Assembly: GCF_019880385.1 (NCBI RefSeq)
Contig: NZ_CP082273.1
Location: forward strand, 806,001-870,000
Origin: Nocardioides coralli
GTDB lineage: Bacteria; Actinomycetota; Actinomycetes; Propionibacteriales; Nocardioidaceae
Length of the DNA: 64,000 bases
Direction of reading: 5' to 3'
Of the stretch, positions 19,352 through 26,861 are shown in pieces. The notes below the pieces were generated by a model. That model did not search any database and was not told where the DNA came from. It saw only the letters and a program-made list of their open reading frames with translations. Position 1 is the first letter of the stretch. Each line of letters starts with the position of its first letter. Position numbers and translations under genes: made by a program.

Positions 19352-20388
19352 GCCACCCATTCCTTGACCTGGGCGACGGTCCGCGCCGGGTCGTCGCTGG
19401 CGGGCATGACCGTGAGGTGGGTGACGCCGGACTCGCGGAATGCCTCGATCCGCTCCTTCACGTAGGACGCGGGACCGACCAGGTTGCTGGCCTCCAGCCA
19501 CTCGGTCGGCACCAGCGCCTCGGCCTCCTTCTTCTTGCCCGCGAGGTAGAGGTCCTGGATCTCCTCCGCCTCCTTCTCGTAGCCGTAGGCCCGGGCGACG
19601 TCGTTGTAGAAGTTCTTGCCCCGGGCGCCCATGCCGCCGACGTAGAGGGCGAACACCGGCCGCGCGAACTCCAGCAGCTCCTTGGTCTCCGGGCCCTCGC
19701 CGATGGCGACCATGCCGCCGGCGGTGACCTGGAGCGGTCCGAGGTCCGGGGAGCGTTGCGCGGCACCGGCGGCCAGCGCCTCACCCCAGACGACGTGGGC
19801 CTTCTCGGGGTGGTAGAGGTGAGGGATCCAGCCGTCGGCGATGCTGGCGGCCTGCTCGACGGACTTGGGCCCCAGCGCGGCGATCCAGATCGGCACGGTG
19901 TCGCGCTCGGGCCGCGTCAGCATCTTGAGTGGCTTCCCGAGACCCGTGACGGCGCCGTCGGCCTTGGTCAGCGGGAGCTTGACGAGGCCGTCGTTGGTGA
20001 GCACCTCGCGTCGCAACCCGCGCCGCACCAGGTCGACGATCTCCGCCGTCCGCGCCAGCGGCTTGCTGTAGGGGACGCCGTGCCAGCCCTCGATGACCTG
20101 CGGCCCCGACGCGCCCAGCCCGAGGATGGCACGACCGCCCGAGACGTTGTCGAGGCCGGCCGCCGTCTGGAGCAGGGCCCCCGGGGTACGGGAGTAGATG
20201 TTGAGGATCGCCGACCCGATCTCGACGCGCTCGGTGCGGGCAGCCAGGTAGCCCATGAGGGTGGGGGAGTCGAAGCCGTAGGCCTCGGCGACCCACACCA
20301 CGTCGATCCCGGCTCGCTCGAGCCCCGCGACCTGGTCCGCGGCGGCGCGGGGGTCGCCGTCGTACATCAGCGAGTAGGAGAGCTTCAC
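19348..20388 (-). CDS. LLM-class (luciferase-like) F420-type oxidoreductase
   Basis: 346 aa TIM-barrel flavin/F420 enzyme. It begins MKLSYSLMYDGDP, contains DVVWVAEAYGFDSPTLMGYLA, ILNIYSRTPG and LGLGASGPQVIEGWHG, and closes with a SYVKERIEAFRESGVTHL block. These are typical of actinobacterial LLM oxidoreductases, many of which use F420. The substrate cannot be told. First gene of a two-gene operon with the acyl-CoA dehydrogenase, preceded within 10 bp by a strong palindrome (20398-20416) that probably binds a repressor. Confidence 0.88.
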   Translation of the reverse strand: MKLSYSLMYDGDPRAAADQVAGLERAGIDVVWVAEAYGFDSPTLMGYLAARTERVEIGSAILNIYSRTPGALLQTAAGLDNVSGGRAILGLGASGPQVIEGWHGVPYSKPLARTAEIVDLVRRGLRREVLTNDGLVKLPLTKADGAVTGLGKPLKMLTRPERDTVPIWIAALGPKSVEQAASIADGWIPHLYHPEKAHVVWGEALAAGAAQRSPDLGPLQVTAGGMVAIGEGPETKELLEFARPVFALYVGGMGARGKNFYNDVARAYGYEKEAEEIQDLYLAGKKKEAEALVPTEWLEASNLVGPASYVKERIEAFRESGVTHLTVMPASDDPARTVAQVKEWVA

Positions 20389-20397
20389 CGCGTCATC

Positions 20398-20416
20398 GTG
20401 ACAGTACGACTGTCAC
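20398..20416. promoter_or_regulatory. Palindromic operator, GTGACAGT-N3-ACTGTCAC
   Basis: A perfect inverted repeat with 8-bp arms and 3-bp spacer lies 9 bp upstream of the luciferase-like gene; an extra GTGACA half-like copy follows (20418-20423). This looks like a TetR- or MarR-type operator for the lipid-catabolism operon. No cognate regulator gene is in the window. Confidence 0.6.
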
Positions 20417-20483
20417 AGTGACAAGCAGGCCCGGGGCCCGGCCGGGCGTGCCTGCCGGACCCCGGAGTTCGGAGGGGAGGCGG

Positions 20484-20642
20484 TCAGCCCCCGGTGGGAG
20501 CGGAGGCGGCGGGGGACTGCTCGAGGCTGGGACGACCGGGCTGCCCGGGCTCCGAGGACGCCAGGTGGGTGAGGTGGATGGCCGACGGGAAGGCGAGCAG
20601 GAAAGCAGCCCCGATGACCAGGTCCTGCGCTCGTTGCGTCAT
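20484..20642 (-). CDS. Possible small secreted or membrane peptide (52 aa)
   Basis: A minus-strand frame encodes MTQRAQDLVIGAAFLLAFPS followed by a polar Pro/Ser-rich tail ending SAPTGG. One hydrophobic helix near the N-terminus could be a signal or anchor. A G-rich run precedes the ATG at 20642 but is very close. Not recognised; reported because it is the only sensible content of the 335-bp gap between the luciferase-like gene and the YbaK-type gene. The rest of the gap holds only the operator. Confidence 0.35.
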   Translation of the reverse strand: MTQRAQDLVIGAAFLLAFPSAIHLTHLASSEPGQPGRPSLEQSPAASAPTGG

Positions 20643-20723
20643 GCCCCCACGGTCGCCGGCGTGGGCGACGGGGTAGGGAGCCGTGGGTGACGCCTCGGTG
20701 AATGCTGGCGGACGACTCGCGGC

Positions 20724-21263
20724 TCAGTGGGCCAGGTCGGCGACGACCTCGGCGCCGGGCAGCGCGGCCAGGACCCGGCCGGGCAGCAACAGCTTGGAAC
20801 GGCGTACGCCGGAACCGATGAGCGCGACCTCCAGCTCGGCGGCTCGCGCGTCCACGAGCAGCCGCCAACCGGTCGGCAACCCGACGGGGGTGATCCCGCC
20901 GTACTCCATCCCGGACTCCTCGACCGCGCGCTCCATGGAGAGGAAGGAGCACTTGCGCACGTCGAGCAGCCGCTTCACCCGGTTGTTGACGTCGGCGCGG
21001 GTGTCGGCGCGGACCACGCAGGCGGCGATGCGCTCCACCCCCGCGCGCCGGCCCGCGACCACGACGCAGTTGGCTCCGGCCGCCAGCGGGACGTCGTAGG
21101 CCGCCGAGCACGCCTCGGTGTCGGCCAGCTCCGGGTCGATCTCCGCGACGCCGACCCGGTCGGAGTGCGGCCACGCGGTGAGCGTGGCCAGCACCGGGTC
21201 GGCGAGCAGGTCCGGCCGGTCGGTGGCCGGCCGGACCGTCAGGGTTCCGAGGGTGGGCAGCAT
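20724..21263 (-). CDS. YbaK/EbsC-family aminoacyl-tRNA deacylase-like protein
   Basis: 179 aa. The fold pattern is that of the prolyl-tRNA editing (YbaK) domain: AAYDVPLAAGANCVVVAGR, a Lys-containing RVKRLLDVRKCSFLS segment, the typical EYGGITPVGLP and a final GSGVRRSKLLLPG. Such proteins hydrolyse mischarged tRNAs, for example Cys-tRNA(Pro) or Ala-tRNA(Pro). Which tRNA is edited cannot be told. It lies 23 bp beyond the end of the DUF gene at 21287 and could share its transcript. Confidence 0.88.
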   Translation of the reverse strand: MLPTLGTLTVRPATDRPDLLADPVLATLTAWPHSDRVGVAEIDPELADTEACSAAYDVPLAAGANCVVVAGRRAGVERIAACVVRADTRADVNNRVKRLLDVRKCSFLSMERAVEESGMEYGGITPVGLPTGWRLLVDARAAELEVALIGSGVRRSKLLLPGRVLAALPGAEVVADLAH

Positions 21264-21286
21264 CCGGCCACCCTAGGGGCCGCTGC

Positions 21287-21559
21287 TCAGGAGCGCCGTC
21301 GCGCCGCCACGACCATCGCCACCAGCCCCGCGCCGCCGGCGGCCACCCACGGGATCGGCATCAGCCAGCGGATGTCGTCGCCCACGACCGCGTCGGCGGC
21401 GATCAGGCCCCAGATCAGGACCAGCCCCAGGAAGGCGATGCCCATGACCAGGTGGCCGATGTTGAGGGGGTGGCGCCAGCCCGCGGCCGTCGCCGCGGGG
21501 TCGCCGTACGGCTCGTCAGCGGGGTAGCCGGAGGGCTCGGGGGTGTCGTAGTCGCTCAT
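21287..21559 (-). CDS. Two-TM membrane protein of the PspC operon
   Basis: 90 aa. A Pro/Tyr/Asp-rich N-terminal 30 residues (DYDTPEPSGYPADEPYGDP) precede two hydrophobic segments at about 35-55 and 66-84, then a basic tail RRRS. Family not recognised. The start is 10 bp after the stop of the PspC/ToastRack-type gene, so both are co-transcribed and it may work in the same envelope-stress module. Confidence 0.7.
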   Translation of the reverse strand: MSDYDTPEPSGYPADEPYGDPAATAAGWRHPLNIGHLVMGIAFLGLVLIWGLIAADAVVGDDIRWLMPIPWVAAGGAGLVAMVVAARRRS

Positions 21560-21569
21560 GTCGGTCTCC

Positions 21570-22688
21570 TCACTCGCTGCGGACGATGATCTCGCCGACC
21601 TGGATGTCGGCGTCGATGGTCAGCTCGGCTCCGGCGTCGCCAGTGCCTTCGTGGTAGCCGGTCGTGCTGACGCCGATGCCGCCACCATCGCGGTCGAACA
21701 GGTCGTAGCCGCCGGGCCCACCGATGTCGGCGAACACCTCGACGTCGAGCTCCTCCGGCACGATCACCTCGATCGACCCCACCTGGGCGGTCGTCTCGAT
21801 GGTGCGGCCCGCCAGCCCCTCGGGGTCCTCGACGCCGCTGAGGTCGACCAGCATCTCGCCGGCGTCCAGCTCGTACCGGTCCTGCACCGAGGCGCTCGAG
21901 GTGGGGGCCACGACGACCTGCTCGCCCTCGAAGCTGTCGGAGGCGGTCGCGATGACCAGCACCACCGACCCGACGAGGCCGAGCGCGATGAGACCACCCG
22001 CGCGGCCCATCGTGGACCCGACCACCAGCATCGCGCCGATGATGCCCAGCGCCAGGGCCGGGTAGGCGGAGTCGGTGACGGCGACGCCCGCGGCCTCCAC
22101 CAGGCCGAGCAGGCCCAGGGAGAAGGCGATCAGCGCCAGCGTGAACCAGAACAGGACCGGACCACGCTTGCGCGGGTCGCGGGGAGGGGCCACGTAGCCC
22201 CGGGTCGAAGGGCTCGAGTACGCCGTGCCCGGCTCGCCCGCGGCGTCGACCGTCTCCGGACCGCCGCGGCCGCTGCGGCTGAGCCACACGAAGACGATCA
22301 GCCCGAGGATCACCAGCGGCCAGGGGAACCAGAAGGCGCCCCACGAGTCGCCGACGAGCGCCAGGGCCGCGACGACGGCGATCCCGATGAGGGCGATGGT
22401 GCGGCTGCGCTCGTCGAGGTGGACCGGTGCCCGCGACGCGCCGTCCTCGGGCACCAGCGCCCAGGCGGCGGCGTACAGGATCAGGCCGGCGCCGCCGAAG
22501 AAGGCCAGCACCACGAAGGCCACGCGCAGGATGATCGGGTCGATGTCGAGGTGCCGGGCCAGCCCACCCGCGACACCGGCGACCTTGCGGTCGGTGGTCG
22601 TGCGTCGGAGCCGGCCCAGGTCGCGGACCTCGTCGCGGGAGACGCGCGGGCCCTCGTCGGTCGGGGCGTCAGGAGGTGTCGTCGTCAT
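21570..22688 (-). CDS. PspC-domain membrane protein with LiaF-like C-terminal domain
   Basis: 372 aa. An N-terminal PspC domain (KVAGVAGGLARHLDIDPIILR and LYAAAWALVPED) is followed by several TM helices (about 95-230) and a C-terminal beta-rich domain (about 280-372) with VGSIEVIVPEELDVEV and IQVGEIIVRSE, typical of the LiaF/DUF2154-like ToastRack domain. This architecture belongs to membrane-stress sensing. The ATG at 22688 is used; it diverges from a kinase that also carries a PspC domain, 143 bp away. Confidence 0.88.
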   Translation of the reverse strand: MTTTPPDAPTDEGPRVSRDEVRDLGRLRRTTTDRKVAGVAGGLARHLDIDPIILRVAFVVLAFFGGAGLILYAAAWALVPEDGASRAPVHLDERSRTIALIGIAVVAALALVGDSWGAFWFPWPLVILGLIVFVWLSRSGRGGPETVDAAGEPGTAYSSPSTRGYVAPPRDPRKRGPVLFWFTLALIAFSLGLLGLVEAAGVAVTDSAYPALALGIIGAMLVVGSTMGRAGGLIALGLVGSVVLVIATASDSFEGEQVVVAPTSSASVQDRYELDAGEMLVDLSGVEDPEGLAGRTIETTAQVGSIEVIVPEELDVEVFADIGGPGGYDLFDRDGGGIGVSTTGYHEGTGDAGAELTIDADIQVGEIIVRSE

Positions 22689-22730
22689 GGCACCAGCCTG
22701 TGGCCACGGGTCGGCCACCACCATCGGGGA

Positions 22731-22779
22731 CGACCCTGATCCTGCCCGGTCGAGGTCCGTCGGCCCTCAGGGTCGGACC
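22731..22779. promoter_or_regulatory. Inverted repeats in the PspC divergent intergenic region
   Basis: CGACCCTGA (22731-22739) and TCAGGGTCG (22767-22775) form a perfect 9-bp inverted repeat 27 bp apart; GGTCCG/CGGACC (22754-22759 and 22774-22779) is nested within. Located between the divergent PspC gene and kinase gene, they are candidate sites for the LuxR-type regulator encoded at 24102. Confidence 0.4.
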
Positions 22780-22831
22780 GGGGTCGAACCTCATGGTCGA
22801 CCCCCGACCGCTGTGTGACGATGGACGGGAG

Positions 22832-24112
22832 ATGACCGCCACCGCCACCGCGCCCGACAGCGCCCGCCGGGCGACCCGCGACAGCCGCCACCCGATCCTG
22901 GGCGGAGTCGCAGGCGGTCTCGCGCGCCACACGGGGATGCCGGTGCTGTGGGTCCGGGTCGGGTTCCTGGTCGCGACCACCCTGGGTGGCCTCGGGGTGT
23001 TCCTGTACGCCGCCTTCTGGCTGGTGCTCCCCAGCGACAACGCCTTCGAGACCGCTGCGCCCGGGATCGAGGGGGCCAGCCGCGAGGGACGCCGGCCGGG
23101 GCGGCTGAGACGGCTCGGCGACGTCGGCCCCGCCGTGGTCCTCGCCGTCCTCGGGGTAGGGGCGCTGCTGCTGGTCAACGCCGTGGTCGGTCAGGGGGTG
23201 CTGCTGTGGGCCGCGTTGCTCGGTGTGGGCGGCATCGCCCTGCTCTGGCGGCAGGCGGACGAGGCGCAGCGGGAGCGCTGGCTCGACTCCACCGGCCGGG
23301 TCGACCCCGTCCGGGTGGTGCTCGGCGACGGGGGCTGGGCGTCGTACGCCCGGATCGGCGCCGGTCTGCTGCTCGTGGTCGGTGCGCTCGCGCTCGTCGC
23401 CCTCCGGGAGGGTTCCCTCGAGCTGGCCGGCGACGTCGTGGGTCTCGCGCTGCTCGCGGTGATCGGCATCGGGATCGTGGTGGGTCCGTGGATCTACCGG
23501 CTGGCCGCCGAGCTGACCGCCGAACGCGCCGAGCGGGTCCGGACCCAGGACCGCGCCGACGTCGCGGCCCACCTCCACGACTCCGTCCTCCAGACGCTGG
23601 CGCTGATCCAGAAGAACGCCCACGACGGCCCGACGGTCGCCCGTCTCGCCCGGGCGCAGGAGCGCGACCTCCGGGCCTGGCTCTACGTCGGCGAGTCGAC
23701 CGACGAGAGCACCGTCGCCGGGGCGCTGCGGCGGGTGGCGGCTGCGGTCGAGGACGCCCACGGCGTCGCGGTCGAGCTGGTCGTGGTGGGTGACCGGCCC
23801 TGGGACGAGACGGTCGGCGCGGTCGTCAGGGCCACGGGAGAGGCGCTGACCAACGCCGCCAAGCACGCGGGGGTCGACCGGGTCGACGTCTACGCCGAGG
23901 TGAGCGGTGCCTCCGTGGACGTCTTCGTCCGCGACCGCGGGGCAGGCTTCGACCCCGACGCGGTGCCGGCCGACCGCTACGGGCTGCGCCACAGCGTGCA
24001 CGAGCGGATGGCACGCCACGGTGGGAGCGTCGAGGTCAGATCCACCCCTGGAGAGGGGACCGAGGTGCGGCTGCACCTACCGACCACAGGAGGTCCCGAC
24101 GATGACCAGTGA
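22832..24112 (+). CDS. PspC-domain sensor histidine kinase (NarL-type partner)
   Basis: 426 aa. A PspC domain at residues 10-65 (HPILGGVAGGLARHTGMP, LYAAFWLVLPSD) replaces the usual sensor. It is followed by about four TM helices, then a HisKA_3 dimerisation box with the phospho-acceptor His in HLHDSVLQTLALIQK (about residue 250), and an HATPase domain (EALTNAAKHAG, DRGAGFDP, GEGTEVRLHL). The ATG at 22832 is chosen; an in-frame ATG 39 bp upstream would add 13 residues. It overlaps the response regulator gene by 11 bp. Likely senses membrane stress. Confidence 0.9.
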   Translation: MTATATAPDSARRATRDSRHPILGGVAGGLARHTGMPVLWVRVGFLVATTLGGLGVFLYAAFWLVLPSDNAFETAAPGIEGASREGRRPGRLRRLGDVGPAVVLAVLGVGALLLVNAVVGQGVLLWAALLGVGGIALLWRQADEAQRERWLDSTGRVDPVRVVLGDGGWASYARIGAGLLLVVGALALVALREGSLELAGDVVGLALLAVIGIGIVVGPWIYRLAAELTAERAERVRTQDRADVAAHLHDSVLQTLALIQKNAHDGPTVARLARAQERDLRAWLYVGESTDESTVAGALRRVAAAVEDAHGVAVELVVVGDRPWDETVGAVVRATGEALTNAAKHAGVDRVDVYAEVSGASVDVFVRDRGAGFDPDAVPADRYGLRHSVHERMARHGGSVEVRSTPGEGTEVRLHLPTTGGPDDDQ

Positions 24113-24761
24113 CGACCGCTCCGCTCCGATCACGGTGGTCCTCGTCGACGACCACGCGATGTTCCGCTCCGGCGTCCGCGGCGAGCTCGCCGGCAGCGAC
24201 CTCGTCGAGGTCGTCGGCGAGGCCGGCGACGTCGACGCGGCGGCACGGGTGGTCGACGAGCACCGGCCCGACGTGGTCCTGCTCGACGTCCACCTCCCGG
24301 GAGGTGGCGGCGTCGGTGTGATGAAGCGCGCGACCAGCGCCGACACGCGCTACCTCGCGCTCAGCGTCTCCGACGCCGCCGAGGACGTCATCGGCACCAT
24401 CCGCGGCGGCGCACGGGGCTACGTCACGAAGACGATCACCGGCCCCGAGCTGGTCGACGCGATCAGGCGGGTCGCCGACGGCGACGCGGTGTTCTCACCG
24501 CGGCTGGCCGGCTTCGTGCTCGACGCCTTCGCCGGGTCGATCGAGGTCGCGGCGGTCGACGAGGACCTCGACCGGCTGACCGAGCGGGAGCGCGAGGTGA
24601 TGCGGCTGATCGCGCGGGGCTACGCCTACAAGGAGGTGGCCAGGGAGCTGTTCATCTCGATCAAGACGGTGGAGACCCACATGTCGTCGGTGCTCCGCAA
24701 GCTGCAGCTGTCCTCGCGCCACGAGCTGACGCGGTGGGCCTCCGACCGGCACCTGCTCTGA
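24102..24761 (+). CDS. NarL/LuxR-type response regulator
   Basis: 219 aa. Receiver domain with acidic pocket VLVDDHAMFRSG, phospho-acceptor Asp in DVVLLDVHLPG (near residue 65) and conserved Lys in YVTKTITG. A LuxR helix-turn-helix occupies the last 65 residues (LTEREREVMRLIARG ... IKTVETHMSSVL). An AGGAGG 8 nt before the ATG at 24102 fixes the start. It overlaps the PspC-kinase gene and is its obvious partner; probable targets are the divergent PspC genes. Confidence 0.93.
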   Translation: MTSDDRSAPITVVLVDDHAMFRSGVRGELAGSDLVEVVGEAGDVDAAARVVDEHRPDVVLLDVHLPGGGGVGVMKRATSADTRYLALSVSDAAEDVIGTIRGGARGYVTKTITGPELVDAIRRVADGDAVFSPRLAGFVLDAFAGSIEVAAVDEDLDRLTEREREVMRLIARGYAYKEVARELFISIKTVETHMSSVLRKLQLSSRHELTRWASDRHLL

Positions 24762-24784
24762 GGTGCCGGCCGGGGCCACGGGCC

Positions 24785-26356
24785 TCAGGTGGTGGCCCGC
24801 TCCTCCACCGGGACCTCCTTGATGGTGCCGTCCTTGATGCCCTGCCGCCACTTGCGGACCTCGTCGCGGACCTTCGGCAGCAGCAGGTAGCAGGCCAGCA
24901 GGTTGAAGATCGCGCAGACGAAGAGCATCGAGTCGGCGAAGTCGAGCACGGTGCCCAGCTCGACGACGGCACCGATGACGGTGAACACGCAGAAGAGCAC
25001 CTTGAAGAAGTTCTCGCGTCCCGGGGTCTTGCCGACAAGGGTCGTCCACGCCCGCATCGTGTAGTAGGACCACGTGATCAGCGTCGAGAAGGCGAAGAGC
25101 GCCACCGCGAGGGCGAGCACGTTGTCGAAGCCCGGCAGCACCGTGTCGAAGGACCGCGAGGTCAGCACGACGCCGTTGTCGCTGGTGATCGGCTCGCCGA
25201 CGAGGCTCCGGTAGTCGGTGCTGTCGGCGGCGATGACGATGGTCAGCGCCGTCATGGTGCAGATGATGACGGTGTCGATGAAGGGCTCGAGGAGGGCCAC
25301 GAAGCCCTCGCTGACGGGGTTCTTGGTCTTGACCGCGGAGTGCACGATCGGCGCGGAGCCGACGCCGGCCTCGTTGGAGAACGCGGCACGCTGGAAGCCG
25401 ATGATCAGCACACCGATCACGCCTCCGGTGATGCCCTCGGGGTTGAACGCGCCGCTGATGATGGAGCCGAAGGCGCTGGGCACGTCGCCGATGTTGATGA
25501 TGATCACCAGCAGGCAGCCGATGATGTAGATGATCGCCATCAGCGGGACCAGCCGGCTGGTCACCCGGGCGATCGACTGCACGCCGCCGATGATCACGAT
25601 GCCCACGAGACCGGCGAGGACGAGACCGAAGATGAGCGAGGCGCCGTCGGAGCCCAGCGGGCCGTCGACGCCGCCGGTGACCTCGACGGCCTGGGAGTAG
25701 GTCTGGTTGGCCTGGAAGGCGTTGCCGCCGAGGGCGCCGAAGAGGATGAGCGCCACGGCGAAGATGCCGACCGCGCCCTTGCTGACCACCGAGCCGAACC
25801 GCTCGAAGGCGACGGGCATGTAGCGGAACGGGCCGCCGGTGACCGAGCCGTCCTCGTGGACCTCGCGGTACTTCACCCCGAGGGTGCACTCGACGAACTT
25901 GGTGCACATGCCGAGCAGTCCGGCGAGGATCATCCAGAACGTCGCGCCGGGACCACCGACGGTGACGGCGACCGCGACACCGGCGATGTTGCCGAGCCCG
26001 ACGGTGCCGGACACCGCGGAGGCGAGTGCCTGGAAGTGGGTGACCTCACCGGGGTCGCTCTGGCGGGAGTACTTGCCCTTGACCAGGTCGATGGACGTGC
26101 CCATCGAGCGGAACTGGATGCCCTTGAAGTAGACGGTGAAGATCGCGGCGGCGGCCACCAGCCAGAAGACGATGATCGGGAAGGTCGCCGGGCCGATGGT
26201 GACGGTGTAGAAGATCACCGAGCTCACCGCGTTGGACACCGGCTCGAAGCCGTCGCTGATCGCCTGCTCGAGGTCGCTCAGCCACCCTGATTCTTCCTGA
26301 CCCCCTTCCGCTGCGAGATGGCGAACTGACTGCGGAAGGAGGTCCCCAGGATGCAT
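24785..26356 (-). CDS. Sodium:alanine/glycine symporter (AGCS family)
   Basis: 523 aa membrane protein of the alanine-or-glycine:cation symporter family. Typical blocks: GPGATFWMILAGLLGMCTKFVECTLGVKYRE, GTVGLGNIAGVAVAVTVGGP, and AAFSNEAGVGSAPIVHS. About ten or more TM helices span residues 50-500; the C-terminal 25 residues are basic and cytoplasmic. The ATG at 26356 follows a G-rich run at about 8 nt; a GTG at 26365 is a less likely alternative. Imports an amino acid with Na+; substrate not determined. No glycine-riboswitch-like sequence precedes it. Confidence 0.93.
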   Translation of the reverse strand: MHPGDLLPQSVRHLAAEGGQEESGWLSDLEQAISDGFEPVSNAVSSVIFYTVTIGPATFPIIVFWLVAAAAIFTVYFKGIQFRSMGTSIDLVKGKYSRQSDPGEVTHFQALASAVSGTVGLGNIAGVAVAVTVGGPGATFWMILAGLLGMCTKFVECTLGVKYREVHEDGSVTGGPFRYMPVAFERFGSVVSKGAVGIFAVALILFGALGGNAFQANQTYSQAVEVTGGVDGPLGSDGASLIFGLVLAGLVGIVIIGGVQSIARVTSRLVPLMAIIYIIGCLLVIIINIGDVPSAFGSIISGAFNPEGITGGVIGVLIIGFQRAAFSNEAGVGSAPIVHSAVKTKNPVSEGFVALLEPFIDTVIICTMTALTIVIAADSTDYRSLVGEPITSDNGVVLTSRSFDTVLPGFDNVLALAVALFAFSTLITWSYYTMRAWTTLVGKTPGRENFFKVLFCVFTVIGAVVELGTVLDFADSMLFVCAIFNLLACYLLLPKVRDEVRKWRQGIKDGTIKEVPVEERATT

Positions 26357-26463
26357 GCGTGACACCCCACCGCATGGCGCGCCTTCTGTAAAGACCCGAC
26401 ACCCGACCGCAACCCGCGGACCCGACCGACGCAGCCGTGCCGGCGCCGCGTAGTTTCCCGACC

Positions 26464-26820
26464 ATGGAGACCCTCCGGCTGATCCTGCTGTTCGTCCACG
26501 TGCTCGGCTTCGCCGCCCTCACCGGAGGACTGCTGGTGCAGCGGGGATCGTCCGCCAAGCAGGTCAACGCTGCGATGCGCGACGGTTCCGGCACCGCCGT
26601 GGTCGCCGGCCTGCTGCTGGTCGGTGTGCTGGAGGCGGGTGACGCCGAGGTCGACCACGTCAAGGTCGCCGTCAAGCTCGTCGTCGGGCTGGTCGTGCTC
26701 GGCCTCGTGATGGCCAACCTGCGCAAGCCGACGATCTCGCAGGGTCTCTACCTGACCCTGCTGGCGCTCACCACGCTCAACATCGCGGTGGCTGTCTTCT
26801 GGGCCCCCGCCCACACCTGA
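26464..26820 (+). CDS. Small four-TM membrane protein, unknown function
   Basis: 118 aa, almost wholly hydrophobic with about four TM helices (residues 5-25, 42-58, 68-85, 95-113). The pattern RLILLFVHVLGFAALTGGLLVQ with a His in helix 1 is like conserved actinobacterial integral membrane proteins of unknown role. The ATG at 26464 gives an N-terminus that starts at the first helix. Divergent from the AGCS symporter gene and 41 bp upstream of pcrA, which has its own −10 element. Confidence 0.75.
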   Translation: METLRLILLFVHVLGFAALTGGLLVQRGSSAKQVNAAMRDGSGTAVVAGLLLVGVLEAGDAEVDHVKVAVKLVVGLVVLGLVMANLRKPTISQGLYLTLLALTTLNIAVAVFWAPAHT

Positions 26821-26846
26821 GCGTCCCCGGGGTCGGTGGGCGGCCG

Positions 26847-26852
26847 TAGGGT
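26847..26852 (+). promoter_or_regulatory. Likely −10 element of pcrA
   Basis: TAGGGT lies 9 nt before the ATG at 26862. No strong Shine-Dalgarno is seen. Confidence 0.4.
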
Positions 26853-26861
26853 TGCGGTGAG

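Noticed and set aside
24758..24787. CTGAGG/CCTCAG inverted repeat between the response regulator and symporter genes
   Set aside because: Only six base pairs with a large loop; too weak to call a terminator.
26357..26463. Glycine riboswitch before the AGCS symporter
   Set aside because: The gap is only about 100 bp and has no tandem glycine-aptamer pattern.
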